Made by a program: the position numbers and the translations under genes
Shown: positions 10,654 to 18,357 of the stretch, one piece after another
Position numbering within the stretch: the first letter of the stretch is position 1
Layout of the letters: the number at the start of each line of letters is the position of its first letter
Origin: Acholoe squamosa
Taxonomy: Eukaryota; Annelida; Polychaeta; Phyllodocida; Polynoidae
Length of the DNA stretch: 64,000 bases
NCBI GenBank assembly: GCA_949317995.1
Contig: OX439039.1
Span: forward strand, 13,383,282 to 13,447,281
Direction: 5' to 3'
Notes under the pieces: model-generated
What the model saw: only the letters and a program-made list of their open reading frames with translations
Databases searched by the model: none
Told to the model about the DNA's origin: nothing

Positions 10654-11199
10654 ATGGACAAAGAAAATATTTTGAAAAAAATTTATTTCACTCCTTCTCA
10701 TCCTTCATCTTTTTCTTCTGTGAAAAAATTATATGAAGCAGCTAAAAAAATAGATGAAAATATAACGAGAAAGGACGTGCTAAATTTTCTCCGTAACACT
10801 AGAACTTATACTTCACATAAGAAAATAACATATAAATTTCTTCGAAGAAAAACAATAGTGAAAGGCATAAACGATCAATGGCAAATTGATTTAATAAGTA
10901 TTTTTAACCTTAAAGATCAAAACAATGGAATAAAATATTTATTAGCAATACAGCAATACGGAAAATATTTGTACAGCAAAAGAATTAAACTGCCTTTTAA
11001 AGTAGGAGATAAAGTACGAATAAGTAAATATAAGACTGCTTTCAGAAGAGGGTATTCTTCTCATTGGAAAGAAGAAATTTTTCAAATAGCATATGTTCTT
11101 AGAACATGGCCTGCTACTTATGTGTTAACAGACAAAAATAATGAAATATTGAGCGGTAGTTTTTATAAAGAAGAATTAAACAAAATAAAAGGAAAATAA
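10654..11199 (+). pseudogene. Retroviral-type integrase with catalytic core deleted
   Basis: This is the element's integrase relative, read in one open frame from ATG 10654 (or 10627). The N-terminal part has the typical Polinton integrase opening (LKKIYFTPSHPSSF, a helical region, then the INDQWQIDLISI strand carrying the first catalytic Asp). After ~25 further residues the reading jumps straight into the C-terminal SH3/chromo-like domain (FKVGDKVRISKYK ... FYKEELNKI). The segment that should hold the second Asp and the Glu of the D,D-35-E triad, and the core helices, is absent. The total of 182 residues is roughly half the usual length. The frame stays open, so the deletion was in frame. 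Integration activity is not expected. The next gene starts 3 bases downstream of the stop. Confidence 0.85.
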
Positions 11200-11202
11200 A
11201 AA

Positions 11203-11865
11203 ATGGAAGACATAGAATTCCCTGTTTTCAATGCATGTATTAGAATTCCATTTTCTATGATCATAGCAGGACCAAGCAACAGTGGAAAAACTACTTTTGT
11301 GTATGATCTATTAAAAAATAATGAGCGAATAATAGAAAAAAAAATAGACTATGTCATATGGTGTTATGGTCAAACCCCTCCTGCTAAAAAAGACTTTATG
11401 GAGGGGAAAAGCATAAGATTTTTGAACGGTATTCCTTCTTCTTTTGATAAATATATAAAACCTGACCTTAATGGACTTGTTATTTTAGATGATTTAATGA
11501 AAGAATGTGGAAATAATCCTGAAATAGGAAAACTTTTCACTCAAACATGTCATCATGAATCGATAAATGTTATATATATTTCACAAAATTATTATTCTGA
11601 AGGAAAAGAAAGGCAAACTGTTAATAGAAATGCGACGTATTTAGTTATTTTTAATTCACCTTTAGATCAAACTGTCCCTCTAACATTAGGGAGAAAACTG
11701 TTGCCTAAAAATTATAAAACTTTCGTTAATATTTTCAATGAAGCAACTAGGAAACCACATTCCTATCTTTTAATAGATGGTCATCAAAAAACTCCTCAAG
11801 AATACAGATTTAGGAGCAACATATTTGACATAGGACAAGAGGTGTATATACCTAACAAAACATAA
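11203..11865 (+). CDS. FtsK/HerA-type genome packaging ATPase
   Basis: A 220-residue P-loop ATPase starting 3 bases after the integrase stop. The Walker A motif AGPSNSGKTT lies at residues ~22-31 and a Walker B-like GLVILDDLM at about 90-98. A later TCHHESINVIYISQNYY segment fits the sensor region of the family. Length and motif spacing match the A32-like/FtsK-HerA packaging ATPases of Polintons, adintoviruses and virophages, which pump the genome into the capsid. The gene looks intact. Together with the capsid and protease genes downstream it shows the element derives from a virion-forming ancestor. Family assignment is confident; activity is inferred. Confidence 0.88.
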   Translation: MEDIEFPVFNACIRIPFSMIIAGPSNSGKTTFVYDLLKNNERIIEKKIDYVIWCYGQTPPAKKDFMEGKSIRFLNGIPSSFDKYIKPDLNGLVILDDLMKECGNNPEIGKLFTQTCHHESINVIYISQNYYSEGKERQTVNRNATYLVIFNSPLDQTVPLTLGRKLLPKNYKTFVNIFNEATRKPHSYLLIDGHQKTPQEYRFRSNIFDIGQEVYIPNKT

Positions 11866-11907
11866 AACAGAAAACAACTATACATGTATGAACCAACATA
11901 AAGTTCA

Positions 11908-11915
11908 TGAGATTG
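11908..11915 (+). promoter_or_regulatory. TGAGATTG variant of intergenic motif
   Basis: TGAGATTG lies 43 bases after the ATPase stop and about 60 bases before ATG 11969, followed by A/T-rich sequence with aataaaatatat. It is a variant of the recurrent TGAGATAA element seen in other gaps of this cluster. Confidence 0.25.
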
Positions 11916-11968
11916 AATAAAATATATGAAAAAAATAAAAGTTTTTGTGTGAAAGTTGATTTATAAGA

Positions 11969-12439
11969 ATGCCACCGTTAAAGAAAAAAATGCCTGTTTC
12001 TAAAAGAAAAGGAAAAAAAACAATAAAAAAGAAATCAATTGTAGCAGTAAGAAAAAAAAGAACTAGCTGCAAACGACCAAAAAGAAAAATCAAGAAGAAA
12101 GCAGCAAACATCAGATCAGTCAAAAGATTAGCTTTTTTGACAATGTTAGGAAACACAAAAAACAAAAGAAAAAGAGATTTGTTAATAGAATATGCAGATA
12201 AAGAAGATTTAGATTCTATATGTCAGTGCATTTTTAATGTTCTTACAGGAAACATTAAATTAAATTCAGTGTCTTATTCAAAGTTAAAAAAATACAAGAA
12301 CACTTTAAGATATCTTATTAATAGACGTGTGAATAACAAAAAAAGGAAAGCAGTTTTAAAACAAAAAGATGGATTTCTCTCTCTTCTCCTCCCTTTAGCA
12401 GTGTCCTTAATAGGAGGATTGGCAGGTGCAAAAAATTAA
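11969..12439 (+). CDS. Basic minor capsid/core protein of Polinton type
   Basis: A 156-residue protein from ATG 11969. The first ~50 residues are extremely Lys/Arg-rich, like a DNA-binding core-protein tail. A helical domain follows (TMLGNTKNKRKRDLLIEYAD, DLDSICQCIFNVLTGN, then KLKKYKNTLRYLINRRVNNK). The C-terminus, GFLSLLLPLAVSLIGGLAGA, is hydrophobic and glycine-rich and looks membrane-active, as in adenovirus pVI or pX-type proteins. I recognise this layout as a recurring hypothetical protein in metazoan Polinton/adinto-like elements. It probably condenses DNA or helps membrane penetration; that role is inferred. The last bases overlap the following gene region. Confidence 0.65.
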   Translation: MPPLKKKMPVSKRKGKKTIKKKSIVAVRKKRTSCKRPKRKIKKKAANIRSVKRLAFLTMLGNTKNKRKRDLLIEYADKEDLDSICQCIFNVLTGNIKLNSVSYSKLKKYKNTLRYLINRRVNNKKRKAVLKQKDGFLSLLLPLAVSLIGGLAGAKN

Positions 12440-12443
12440 TATT

Positions 12444-13472
12444 ATGGCTAGCTTCAAAAAAAGTATAGTTATACCTTTAGCAACTTACAAAAAATTATCT
12501 TCAGCAAAAAATCATGCTAATGAAAAAAACACTGACCAAGAAAAAAATCCTGCTCTCGAAAGGCAACAAGAATTATTAGCGCAAAGAATGTATAACGTGA
12601 AACCGTATAAGATATTAAGCACAAATCAAAATATAGCTAAAGACTCAGCTTTCATGTATTCTGCTCCTACAGAAAAAAAACAAGAAATAATACCAGGTAT
12701 ATCAATACTTGAGATCTTATCCAACATAAGACAAGCACAAATTCCTTACATAAAAGAAATTCTCAAAAAAATGATAGAACTGAACTATCTATGGAATGAA
12801 CATGGTGAAATTATCATCAGAGGTAAACTAATCAGAAATTCTAATGTGATAAGCATCATGAAATTCTTTTCAAATGCAAGCATAAAAACAGAACCTATAG
12901 GAACAGAAGAACTTTGGGTTAATATATCTAATCATATTCCTAAATCGTGGTTTTTAAATAAGCCAAAAATAACTAAAAAAAACAATCGTCCTTATATCAT
13001 AAAAAAATATCCTTTAGAAGATCAAAACATGGAAGACAAACAAAGAAATGAAAGCAATTATTCTACAGATGCTACAGACGATGAATTTTCTGAAGACGGC
13101 AATTTGGATGAAACTCTTCTTCAAGAAAAAGAAAAGCCCCTTCTGAAAAAAACAACTACAGAAGATACTGAAGATAAAAATAACGACACCGACTATCTTT
13201 CTGCAAATGAAGAAGACAAAATAGGAGAAGCCAGCGGAGGCATAGTGAAAACTCCAATAAAAAATATCCCTCCTCTCCCTTTCGAAGAAAAGCAACCCAG
13301 CAAAGAAAGAGACGTAAAAATATCTTACCCAAGCCCACAAGAAGACGTCTTCGGGAAAATTAAAACAAACAAAAATTTGTCAGGAAAGCCGTCACCTTAT
13401 TCTACTCGATCTGGAAGAAGAACCAAAAAAAACCCAAGATATTCTTCTAAGGAATGGGCATCTGACTGGTAG
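12444..13472 (+). CDS. Conserved Polinton-type protein of unknown function
   Basis: A 342-residue protein starting at ATG 12444; an in-frame upstream ATG at 12426 overlaps the previous gene. It opens MASFKKSIVIPLATYKKL, and its middle holds a compact domain of about 90 residues containing LNYLWNEHGEIIIRGKLIRN and a SWFLNKP end. Proteins with this two-part layout recur in metazoan Polinton-like elements next to the capsid genes, without an assigned function. After residue ~195 the chain is Glu/Asp/Ser/Lys-rich and probably disordered, and it ends in a basic tail (RSGRRTKKNPRYSSKEW). It may be a scaffold or minor structural protein. Confidence 0.55.
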   Translation: MASFKKSIVIPLATYKKLSSAKNHANEKNTDQEKNPALERQQELLAQRMYNVKPYKILSTNQNIAKDSAFMYSAPTEKKQEIIPGISILEILSNIRQAQIPYIKEILKKMIELNYLWNEHGEIIIRGKLIRNSNVISIMKFFSNASIKTEPIGTEELWVNISNHIPKSWFLNKPKITKKNNRPYIIKKYPLEDQNMEDKQRNESNYSTDATDDEFSEDGNLDETLLQEKEKPLLKKTTTEDTEDKNNDTDYLSANEEDKIGEASGGIVKTPIKNIPPLPFEEKQPSKERDVKISYPSPQEDVFGKIKTNKNLSGKPSPYSTRSGRRTKKNPRYSSKEWASDW

Positions 13473-13485
13473 AGATAAATTGTTT

Positions 13486-13494
13486 TGAGATAAA
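13486..13494 (+). promoter_or_regulatory. TGAGATAAA intergenic motif
   Basis: TGAGATAAA lies 14 bases after the stop of the 342-residue protein and 31 bases before ATG 13525, followed by an A-rich stretch. It is one of the better-placed copies of the recurrent motif. Confidence 0.35.
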
Positions 13495-13524
13495 TCAAAA
13501 AAAATAAATAAAAAATACATCAAA

Positions 13525-13965
13525 ATGTATTCTAACGATTCACCTGAAGATATATATTATAAACATTTTTTAACTAAGCGATCTTATCCTTATGATGTAC
13601 AGTATGGAAAAGGATACTATTCTTTAACCCCCTTCGTAGGAAGCAGAAATCAAAAAGGTTATGGGCTAGGTGGTATTTTAAAAGGATTGTTTAAGACAGT
13701 TATTCCTTTGGTGAAACCTGTTGTGGCATCAGCCGCAAAAGGAATAGGAAAAAGAGCCTTAACAGGAGGAATTAAAGTAGCAAAAAATGTCATGAAAGGT
13801 GAAAACTTTAAACGAGCTTTAAAAAGAGAAGCTCAAGAAACTTTGTCTGATTTAGGCAAAGAAGTTATTTCACATGTAACCAAGAAAAGAAAAGTTAATA
13901 AAACGATCACAAATAAAAAAGGAAATAGATTTAGAAGAAATTTCAAAAAAGATATCTTTGGTTAA
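13525..13965 (+). CDS. pX/pVI-like basic core or membrane-lytic protein
   Basis: A 146-residue protein from ATG 13525. Residues ~45-75 (GYGLGGILKGLFKTVIPLVK, followed by an Ala/Gly-rich KGIGKRALTGGIKVAKNVMKG stretch) form an amphipathic, glycine-rich segment. A Lys/Arg-rich tail with KKRKV- and KKGNRFRRNFKK-type basic clusters follows. This pattern resembles the pX and pVI precursor proteins of adenoviruses and their adintovirus counterparts, which bind DNA and disrupt endosomal membranes. The GYGLGG and ALTGG sequences could be adenain-type (xGx-G) cleavage sites for the protease encoded at 15406, which is inference. It sits directly upstream of the major capsid gene. Confidence 0.65.
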   Translation: MYSNDSPEDIYYKHFLTKRSYPYDVQYGKGYYSLTPFVGSRNQKGYGLGGILKGLFKTVIPLVKPVVASAAKGIGKRALTGGIKVAKNVMKGENFKRALKREAQETLSDLGKEVISHVTKKRKVNKTITNKKGNRFRRNFKKDIFG

Positions 13966-13977
13966 CATAAAATAACC

Positions 13978-13985
13978 TGAGATTA
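13978..13985 (+). promoter_or_regulatory. TGAGATTA motif before capsid gene
   Basis: TGAGATTA lies 13 bases after the previous stop and about 60 bases before the capsid ATG at 14044. It is a variant of the recurrent TGAGATAA element in this cluster. Confidence 0.28.
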
Positions 13986-14043
13986 CTGAAAAGAAGAGAA
14001 AAACAAACAAATATTTTTGAAGTTTGTTCATCACCTTAAAAAA

Positions 14044-15396
14044 ATGTCATTGTTAGACGAAGATCCTTGTTTTTGTGTAGCCTCGGAATTTGATTTTACT
14101 CATGTTCCTCCAACAGATATAAGTAGAGTTAAAACTTATTATGAAAAAGTTGAGCCCACTGCTTCTCCTAACAGCACTACAGTTCAATTCACTTTAAAAT
14201 CTAAACATACAGATTTCATTTCTTTGCACGACAGTTTTATTCGAGTGTCTGGCAAAATATTAAAAGCTGACAAACAAAATCCAGATGCTCCAGCTAACGA
14301 TGGGACAATAAACGATAAAGCTAAAGTTTTTCCAGTGAATTATTTTGCTTCTACTATGTTTAAAAATGTGAAACTTTCTATAGCAGGAATACGAATATCA
14401 GACAGCAATGATTTGCACGGATATAGATCTATTCTGGAATATATTTTAAGTTATGATCCAACCACTGCTAAACACTTGGGAGCTTTGGCTATGTATTACA
14501 AAGACGATAAAGATTTCAACGAAGTAACAAATGTTAACAGCGACGATCATAATTCTGGAGTGAAAGCACGTTATAACAAAACTAAAAACGGGAAATTATT
14601 TGAAGTCATAGGACGAATTCATAATGACCTTTTTGCTCAGGTCAAAGTGTTACCTGGAGATCTGCCTCTTACTATAGAATTTGATAGAGCAGACGAAGAC
14701 TTTTGTTTGATGTCTAAATTAGGAACACAAAAATACATAATAGACATACAGGGCATACATTTATTCATAAAAAGAATAAGAGTGTCTGAAAAATTCCATA
14801 AAAAAATAATGGATGCTAGAATGGTTACTCCGTATTGGGATTATCCTGTGAACAAAATAGACATGAAATACGTCACTTTTGGTCCTCAGAAATCTATTTT
14901 GCAAGCCTCTCATATAGTGAACAACACTCCTCTTCCAAAAAGAGTCATCATAGGGTTAGTTCATTTAGATGCCTTTACAGGAAGTCATAATCGTAATCCG
15001 TTTCAATTTGAGCACTTCAAAGCTAAGGAAATAGAACTGAAAGTGAACGACGGTGGAACTCCTTTTTATCACTATGAATTAGATTACCCTAATGATTTAT
15101 ACAATATGGCCTACCTAGCTCTTATACGATCTACAGGTTCAATATTCAGAGACGATACGATAGATATTTCTTTTGATGAATTCAAGAAAGGTCATTGTCT
15201 TTACTGTTTTGACATATCTAAAAATGGAATAACGTCAGGCACATTCGAATATTCAGAAAATGGTTCTTTAGGATTTGTCATAAAACTAGAAGAAGAATTA
15301 ACCCATGGAGTAGCAGCTATCATTTATTTAGAACATCATGAACTCCTGAGATTAGATTCTAGCAATATATTAAGAGCAAAATCTGAAACAGCATAA
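14044..15396 (+). CDS. Double-jelly-roll major capsid protein
   Basis: An intact 450-residue protein. The start is taken at ATG 14044 (an A-rich context precedes MSLLDEDPCFCV); an in-frame TTG at 14017 is unlikely to be used. Features typical of Polinton/adintovirus capsid proteins are the N-terminal VKTYYEKVEP segment followed by strands such as VQFTLKSKHTDFISLHDSFI, a middle GDLPLTIEFDRADEDFCLM strand, and a VTPYWDYPVNKIDMKYVTFG region. The predicted fold is a double jelly-roll hexon-like trimer forming the icosahedral shell. Length (450 aa) fits the family. It lies between the pX-like gene and the protease, the usual order in this group. No frameshift is seen. Confidence 0.85.
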   Translation: MSLLDEDPCFCVASEFDFTHVPPTDISRVKTYYEKVEPTASPNSTTVQFTLKSKHTDFISLHDSFIRVSGKILKADKQNPDAPANDGTINDKAKVFPVNYFASTMFKNVKLSIAGIRISDSNDLHGYRSILEYILSYDPTTAKHLGALAMYYKDDKDFNEVTNVNSDDHNSGVKARYNKTKNGKLFEVIGRIHNDLFAQVKVLPGDLPLTIEFDRADEDFCLMSKLGTQKYIIDIQGIHLFIKRIRVSEKFHKKIMDARMVTPYWDYPVNKIDMKYVTFGPQKSILQASHIVNNTPLPKRVIIGLVHLDAFTGSHNRNPFQFEHFKAKEIELKVNDGGTPFYHYELDYPNDLYNMAYLALIRSTGSIFRDDTIDISFDEFKKGHCLYCFDISKNGITSGTFEYSENGSLGFVIKLEEELTHGVAAIIYLEHHELLRLDSSNILRAKSETA

Positions 15397-15405
15397 TTCC
15401 TAAAA

Positions 15406-15945
15406 ATGAATGGAGCAGAAATAAATTTTTTCTTGCAGAAAATTAAAAGAAAAAAAGAAGGAAATTATGGTGTTTATTCAGCTGACACTATACCTGCAGT
15501 GAAATCATTTCCTACAGGTTATGTAGTCAACACCGACAACAGTAACTTACCCGGAGAACATTGGGTAGCTTTTTATTATGAAAAACCACGTAAACTAGCT
15601 GAATATTTCGATTCATATGGCTTCAGTCCTATGCGAAAGAGTTTTCTGAAAGCTTTGCCAAAAAAATATAAATATTCCTCTCATTCTATTCAAGGACTTT
15701 TTTCTATGACTTGTGGTTTATATTGCTTGTTCTTTTTAGAAAAACGAGCTGAGAATAAGACAATGCAACAAGTTATATCTAGCTTCACTTCAGATCCTGA
15801 TTGGAATGACAGTAAAGTAAAACAATACTTTTTAAAGAAAAAACAAAATAATCGAAGCAAAAAGAAATCCTTGTTTTGTAACAAACAAATTTGTTCTACA
15901 AAAAATAATTTTCTAAGAACAACACAAAAAAGAAAAAAAGATTAA
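15406..15945 (+). CDS. Adenain-like maturation cysteine protease
   Basis: A 179-residue C5/Ulp1-type protease from ATG 15406, nine bases after the capsid stop. The catalytic series is visible: His52 in EHWVAFYYE, Asp69 in EYFDSYG, a Gln before the nucleophile (SIQGLFSMTCG, Gln96) and Cys103 in MTCGLYCLFFL. The N-terminal GVYSADTIP block also fits the family. In adenoviruses and adintoviruses this enzyme cleaves capsid and core precursors during maturation. The C-terminal 40 residues are basic and Asn/Lys-rich and probably bind DNA, a known cofactor in adenain. The domain is intact. Confidence 0.88.
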   Translation: MNGAEINFFLQKIKRKKEGNYGVYSADTIPAVKSFPTGYVVNTDNSNLPGEHWVAFYYEKPRKLAEYFDSYGFSPMRKSFLKALPKKYKYSSHSIQGLFSMTCGLYCLFFLEKRAENKTMQQVISSFTSDPDWNDSKVKQYFLKKKQNNRSKKKSLFCNKQICSTKNNFLRTTQKRKKD

Positions 15946-16032
15946 TGTATTATTTCTTTTTCATCTTGTCTTGGAAATTATTTGCCGATTTGTTGGAACT
16001 GATCATCATAAAAAGATATTTTTTTTAAAAAA

Positions 16033-16457
16033 ATGAGCGAACATAAAACAAAAGAAGGAAGCATGAAAAGTTTAAGCAAAATAAATAATTTGATTTCAAA
16101 CGGGAAAGTAGGAGCAGGAGGAATAGTTTTTACTCCCCTTCTTTACAGAAAGGAGATGAAATATTTTTGTCTTGTACAGAAAGCGGAAATATTTATCATA
16201 ACAATGAAAAAACTCAAACTTTCCTGTCTTGTTTTGTAACTAATGTAAATCACAGAAAAACATGGACATATCCTGTCATAGGATCTTCTGTTTCTAACCA
16301 TGACTTAAAATCTACTCAAATAAATGAAAACCGAGATATTAATAACATAATGTACGAAAAAAATAATCAATTACTAACTACCATTGCAAATCAAGAACAT
16401 TTGCCCGACTCAAATGTATTCACTGAAGAAACAAAAGATCCTGAGATACTCAAATAA
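16033..16457 (+). pseudogene. Unknown protein, frameshifted
   Basis: ATG 16033 starts one frame (MSEHKTKEGSMKSLSKINN) that becomes meaningless after about 16135. A second frame, open before 16167 and ending at 16457, continues with a composition like its neighbours (SCTESGNIYHNNEKTQTF, then Asn- and Glu-rich). Both fragments probably belong to one ~140-residue protein broken by a small indel near 16130-16145. I do not recognise the family. Its position after the protease suggests an accessory gene. Confidence 0.4.
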
Positions 16458-16533
16458 TTATAAGAATGAACATCTTTCTCATGTGAGACCTAAAAAAAAT
16501 ATATAAATTAAGATTATTTCTCAAGTCTTAATC

Positions 16534-16983
16534 ATGGATACAAAAGGGAACAATATGATTTTTGAAGTAAAGCGCAATGAAATACTTGAAAAAATATGCT
16601 TACATCAAGGCACTTATATATCTCTGTTAGAAGAAGAAAGACGTGAACACATTAATATCATAAAAGAGGAAGAAAAAAATAATCTCCATCTTACTTTACA
16701 ATTAAGAGAAGCACGAAATGAAAATATGAATTTAATGGCTCACAGGAAGGCATACAACTTAGCTAAAGCAGAGAGAATATATAACATCAGGAGAGGTTCT
16801 TATCCGTATGGTCGTACAGTAGCCGACGGTGATGACTCAGAAGAAGGCAGTAAAATTGTAGCAGACGGCGAAACTTGTGATGTGCCAGATTCTATGCCTT
16901 CTGATGTTTTAATGGAGACTTATAGGAATAAGCCAAACGAAGCTTTTCATTTAAATTCAGAAAAAAAACATGAAAGTGATTAA
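16534..16983 (+). CDS. Coiled-coil protein of unknown function
   Basis: A 149-residue ORF from ATG 16534. Residues ~30-80 (LLEEERREHINIIKEEEKNN, then LHLTLQLREARNENMNLMAH) have the charge pattern and heptad-like spacing of a coiled coil. The C-terminal half is acidic and probably disordered, with two short related segments, TVADGDD and IVADGET. I do not recognise the family. It is followed by a copy of the TGAGATAAG motif and another short coiled-coil gene. Confidence 0.5.
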   Translation: MDTKGNNMIFEVKRNEILEKICLHQGTYISLLEEERREHINIIKEEEKNNLHLTLQLREARNENMNLMAHRKAYNLAKAERIYNIRRGSYPYGRTVADGDDSEEGSKIVADGETCDVPDSMPSDVLMETYRNKPNEAFHLNSEKKHESD

Positions 16984-16999
16984 GAAATAAAAACATAGA

Positions 17000-17008
17000 T
17001 GAGATAAG
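17000..17008 (+). promoter_or_regulatory. TGAGATAAG intergenic motif
   Basis: TGAGATAAG lies 17 bases after the preceding stop and about 50 bases before ATG 17054. It matches the copies at 4588 and 9471 exactly over nine bases. Confidence 0.35.
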
Positions 17009-17053
17009 TGAACAAACAGACTTTATGTGAACATTGATCTGCGTCAAAGTAAC

Positions 17054-17302
17054 ATGAACAGTTATTCTGATTGGAAGCCTTCGCTAGAAGACGGGGTGTG
17101 TCCTGATTGCATACATAAGATAGAAACCCTTGAAGAAACAAGAAAAAGGCAACAAAACCAATTTCGCATTCTTAGAGCAGAGAGAAAAAAGAATCAAGAA
17201 ATAATAAAATCTTTAGGAAACAAAAATAATATTCTTGTGCAACGAATCACAGAAAAACAAGAGAAACTTTTGTCTGGCTTCATGAGCAGAACACTACGCT
17301 GA
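17054..17302 (+). CDS. Short CxxC plus coiled-coil protein
   Basis: An 82-residue ORF. The start is taken at ATG 17054 rather than the upstream in-frame GTG. It contains one CPDC knuckle near residue 17 and then a long charged helix (ETLEETRKRQQNQFRILRAE and following) that looks like a coiled coil. I do not recognise the family. Its stop is followed by one base and then the ATG of the next gene, suggesting co-transcription. Confidence 0.45.
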   Translation: MNSYSDWKPSLEDGVCPDCIHKIETLEETRKRQQNQFRILRAERKKNQEIIKSLGNKNNILVQRITEKQEKLLSGFMSRTLR

Positions 17303-17303
17303 T

Positions 17304-17951
17304 ATGGGAAAGTACACTTTTAAAATAAAAAAACTGTTGAAACACACAAACTGGGAAGACGATATAGCCATTAAATACATAAAATCTAAAAAAGAAAAAA
17401 TAACTTGCAACAATTCTTTCTTGAAACTTCTCTTGCAACATTTCGAACAGGTTTTAAGGCATAGACAAATGATATGTTTCACTTTTTACCTTTTAGAAAA
17501 CGTATTTGACAAAAAAGATAAAATGTGTTTAACAGAACGAATAATGGTGCATGACTTATCTAAGTTTTCAATGAGAGAAGCCATAGGTTACACCTTTAAG
17601 TTCCATACTAAAAATGGACCAAAAAATTCTCAAGAAAAAACAACTTGGGAAAATGCTTTATTTCATCACTATGAAAACAATGATCATCATCCTGAATATT
17701 ACAGAGAAGGAAATATGAGAAAATATGCTTTAATTGAAAGTGTGATAGACATGTTAGCTTGTCATGCAGAACGAGATCTGAAGCCAGAAGAAATAAATGT
17801 TCATGGTATTTTAGACGGAGATCTTTCTATCACCAATTTTTTGGACATAAATCCAATATACTTAGAAAGATATACTGAAGAAGATAAAGAAAAAGTGAAA
17901 GAATATCTGTCTTCGTGGAAAGATATTTTGTCTTGCAACTTATCTAAATAA
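17304..17951 (+). CDS. DUF5662/HD-like protein
   Basis: A 215-residue intact ORF from ATG 17304, one base after the previous stop. It has a His/Asp arrangement like a small HD-type metal-binding helical fold: HDLSKFS with His83 and Asp84, then ALFHHYENNDHHPEYY with His121, His122, His128 and His129. A later VIDMLACHAERD segment follows. The H-D-x-S-K-F-S plus HH...HH pattern is what I know from the DUF5662 family in bacteria and large DNA viruses, whose function is undefined; HD-type folds often act on nucleotides or phosphoesters. Proximity to two dUTPase-family genes makes a nucleotide-metabolism role plausible, but that is inference. Confidence 0.6.
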   Translation: MGKYTFKIKKLLKHTNWEDDIAIKYIKSKKEKITCNNSFLKLLLQHFEQVLRHRQMICFTFYLLENVFDKKDKMCLTERIMVHDLSKFSMREAIGYTFKFHTKNGPKNSQEKTTWENALFHHYENNDHHPEYYREGNMRKYALIESVIDMLACHAERDLKPEEINVHGILDGDLSITNFLDINPIYLERYTEEDKEKVKEYLSSWKDILSCNLSK

Positions 17952-17957
17952 AAAAAA

Positions 17958-18173
17958 ATGATTAAAAAGAAAAATATTGATAGTCTTAAAATATATAAAT
18001 TTTTTTTGTTTTTGTTTCTTTTGTTTTGTACTACATATGGATTCATGAGCGTTATATACTATTTCATATATGGATTAATAACTACTATAATCTTTTATCC
18101 TGTTTTCTTTTCTTCTATGTCATTATGTCTATTTATGCTTAGTATACATTTACCCGATATACCTTTTTTGTAA
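17958..18173 (+). CDS. Small double-pass membrane protein
   Basis: A 71-residue ORF six bases after the previous stop. A basic start (MIKKKNIDSLKIYK) precedes two strongly hydrophobic segments, FFLFLFLLFCTTYGF and a long IIFYPVFFSSMSLCLFML stretch, so it should span a membrane twice. I do not recognise it. Such short T/A-rich ORFs can arise by chance, but tight spacing and strand agree with a gene. Confidence 0.4.
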   Translation: MIKKKNIDSLKIYKFFLFLFLLFCTTYGFMSVIYYFIYGLITTIIFYPVFFSSMSLCLFMLSIHLPDIPFL

Positions 18174-18199
18174 CAGTCTGGAACTTAATTTTACTTCCT

Positions 18200-18208
18200 T
18201 GAGATAAA
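18200..18208 (+). promoter_or_regulatory. TGAGATAAA intergenic motif
   Basis: TGAGATAAA is followed by atataagcc, a TATA-like context, about 150 bases upstream of the death-domain gene at 18358. It is the most promoter-like copy of the recurrent motif. Confidence 0.38.
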
Positions 18209-18357
18209 ATATAAGCCTCATGTTAAGAGCATCTAAAGTTCTTCATAAGTACATATGTTGAGGAAGTACATGTGTTATTTAAATCATTGGTATATGTATT
18301 TTTGATTTATTTCTTTTCCTACTTTTGATTGTCACTCTAATCCTTTGAAGGTAAAAA

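Noticed and set aside
10266-10736. ORFs of 90 and 64 codons ahead of the integrase
   Set aside because: They have no domain, a composition unlike neighbouring genes, a degenerate direct repeat inside, and the second overlaps the integrase start in another frame.
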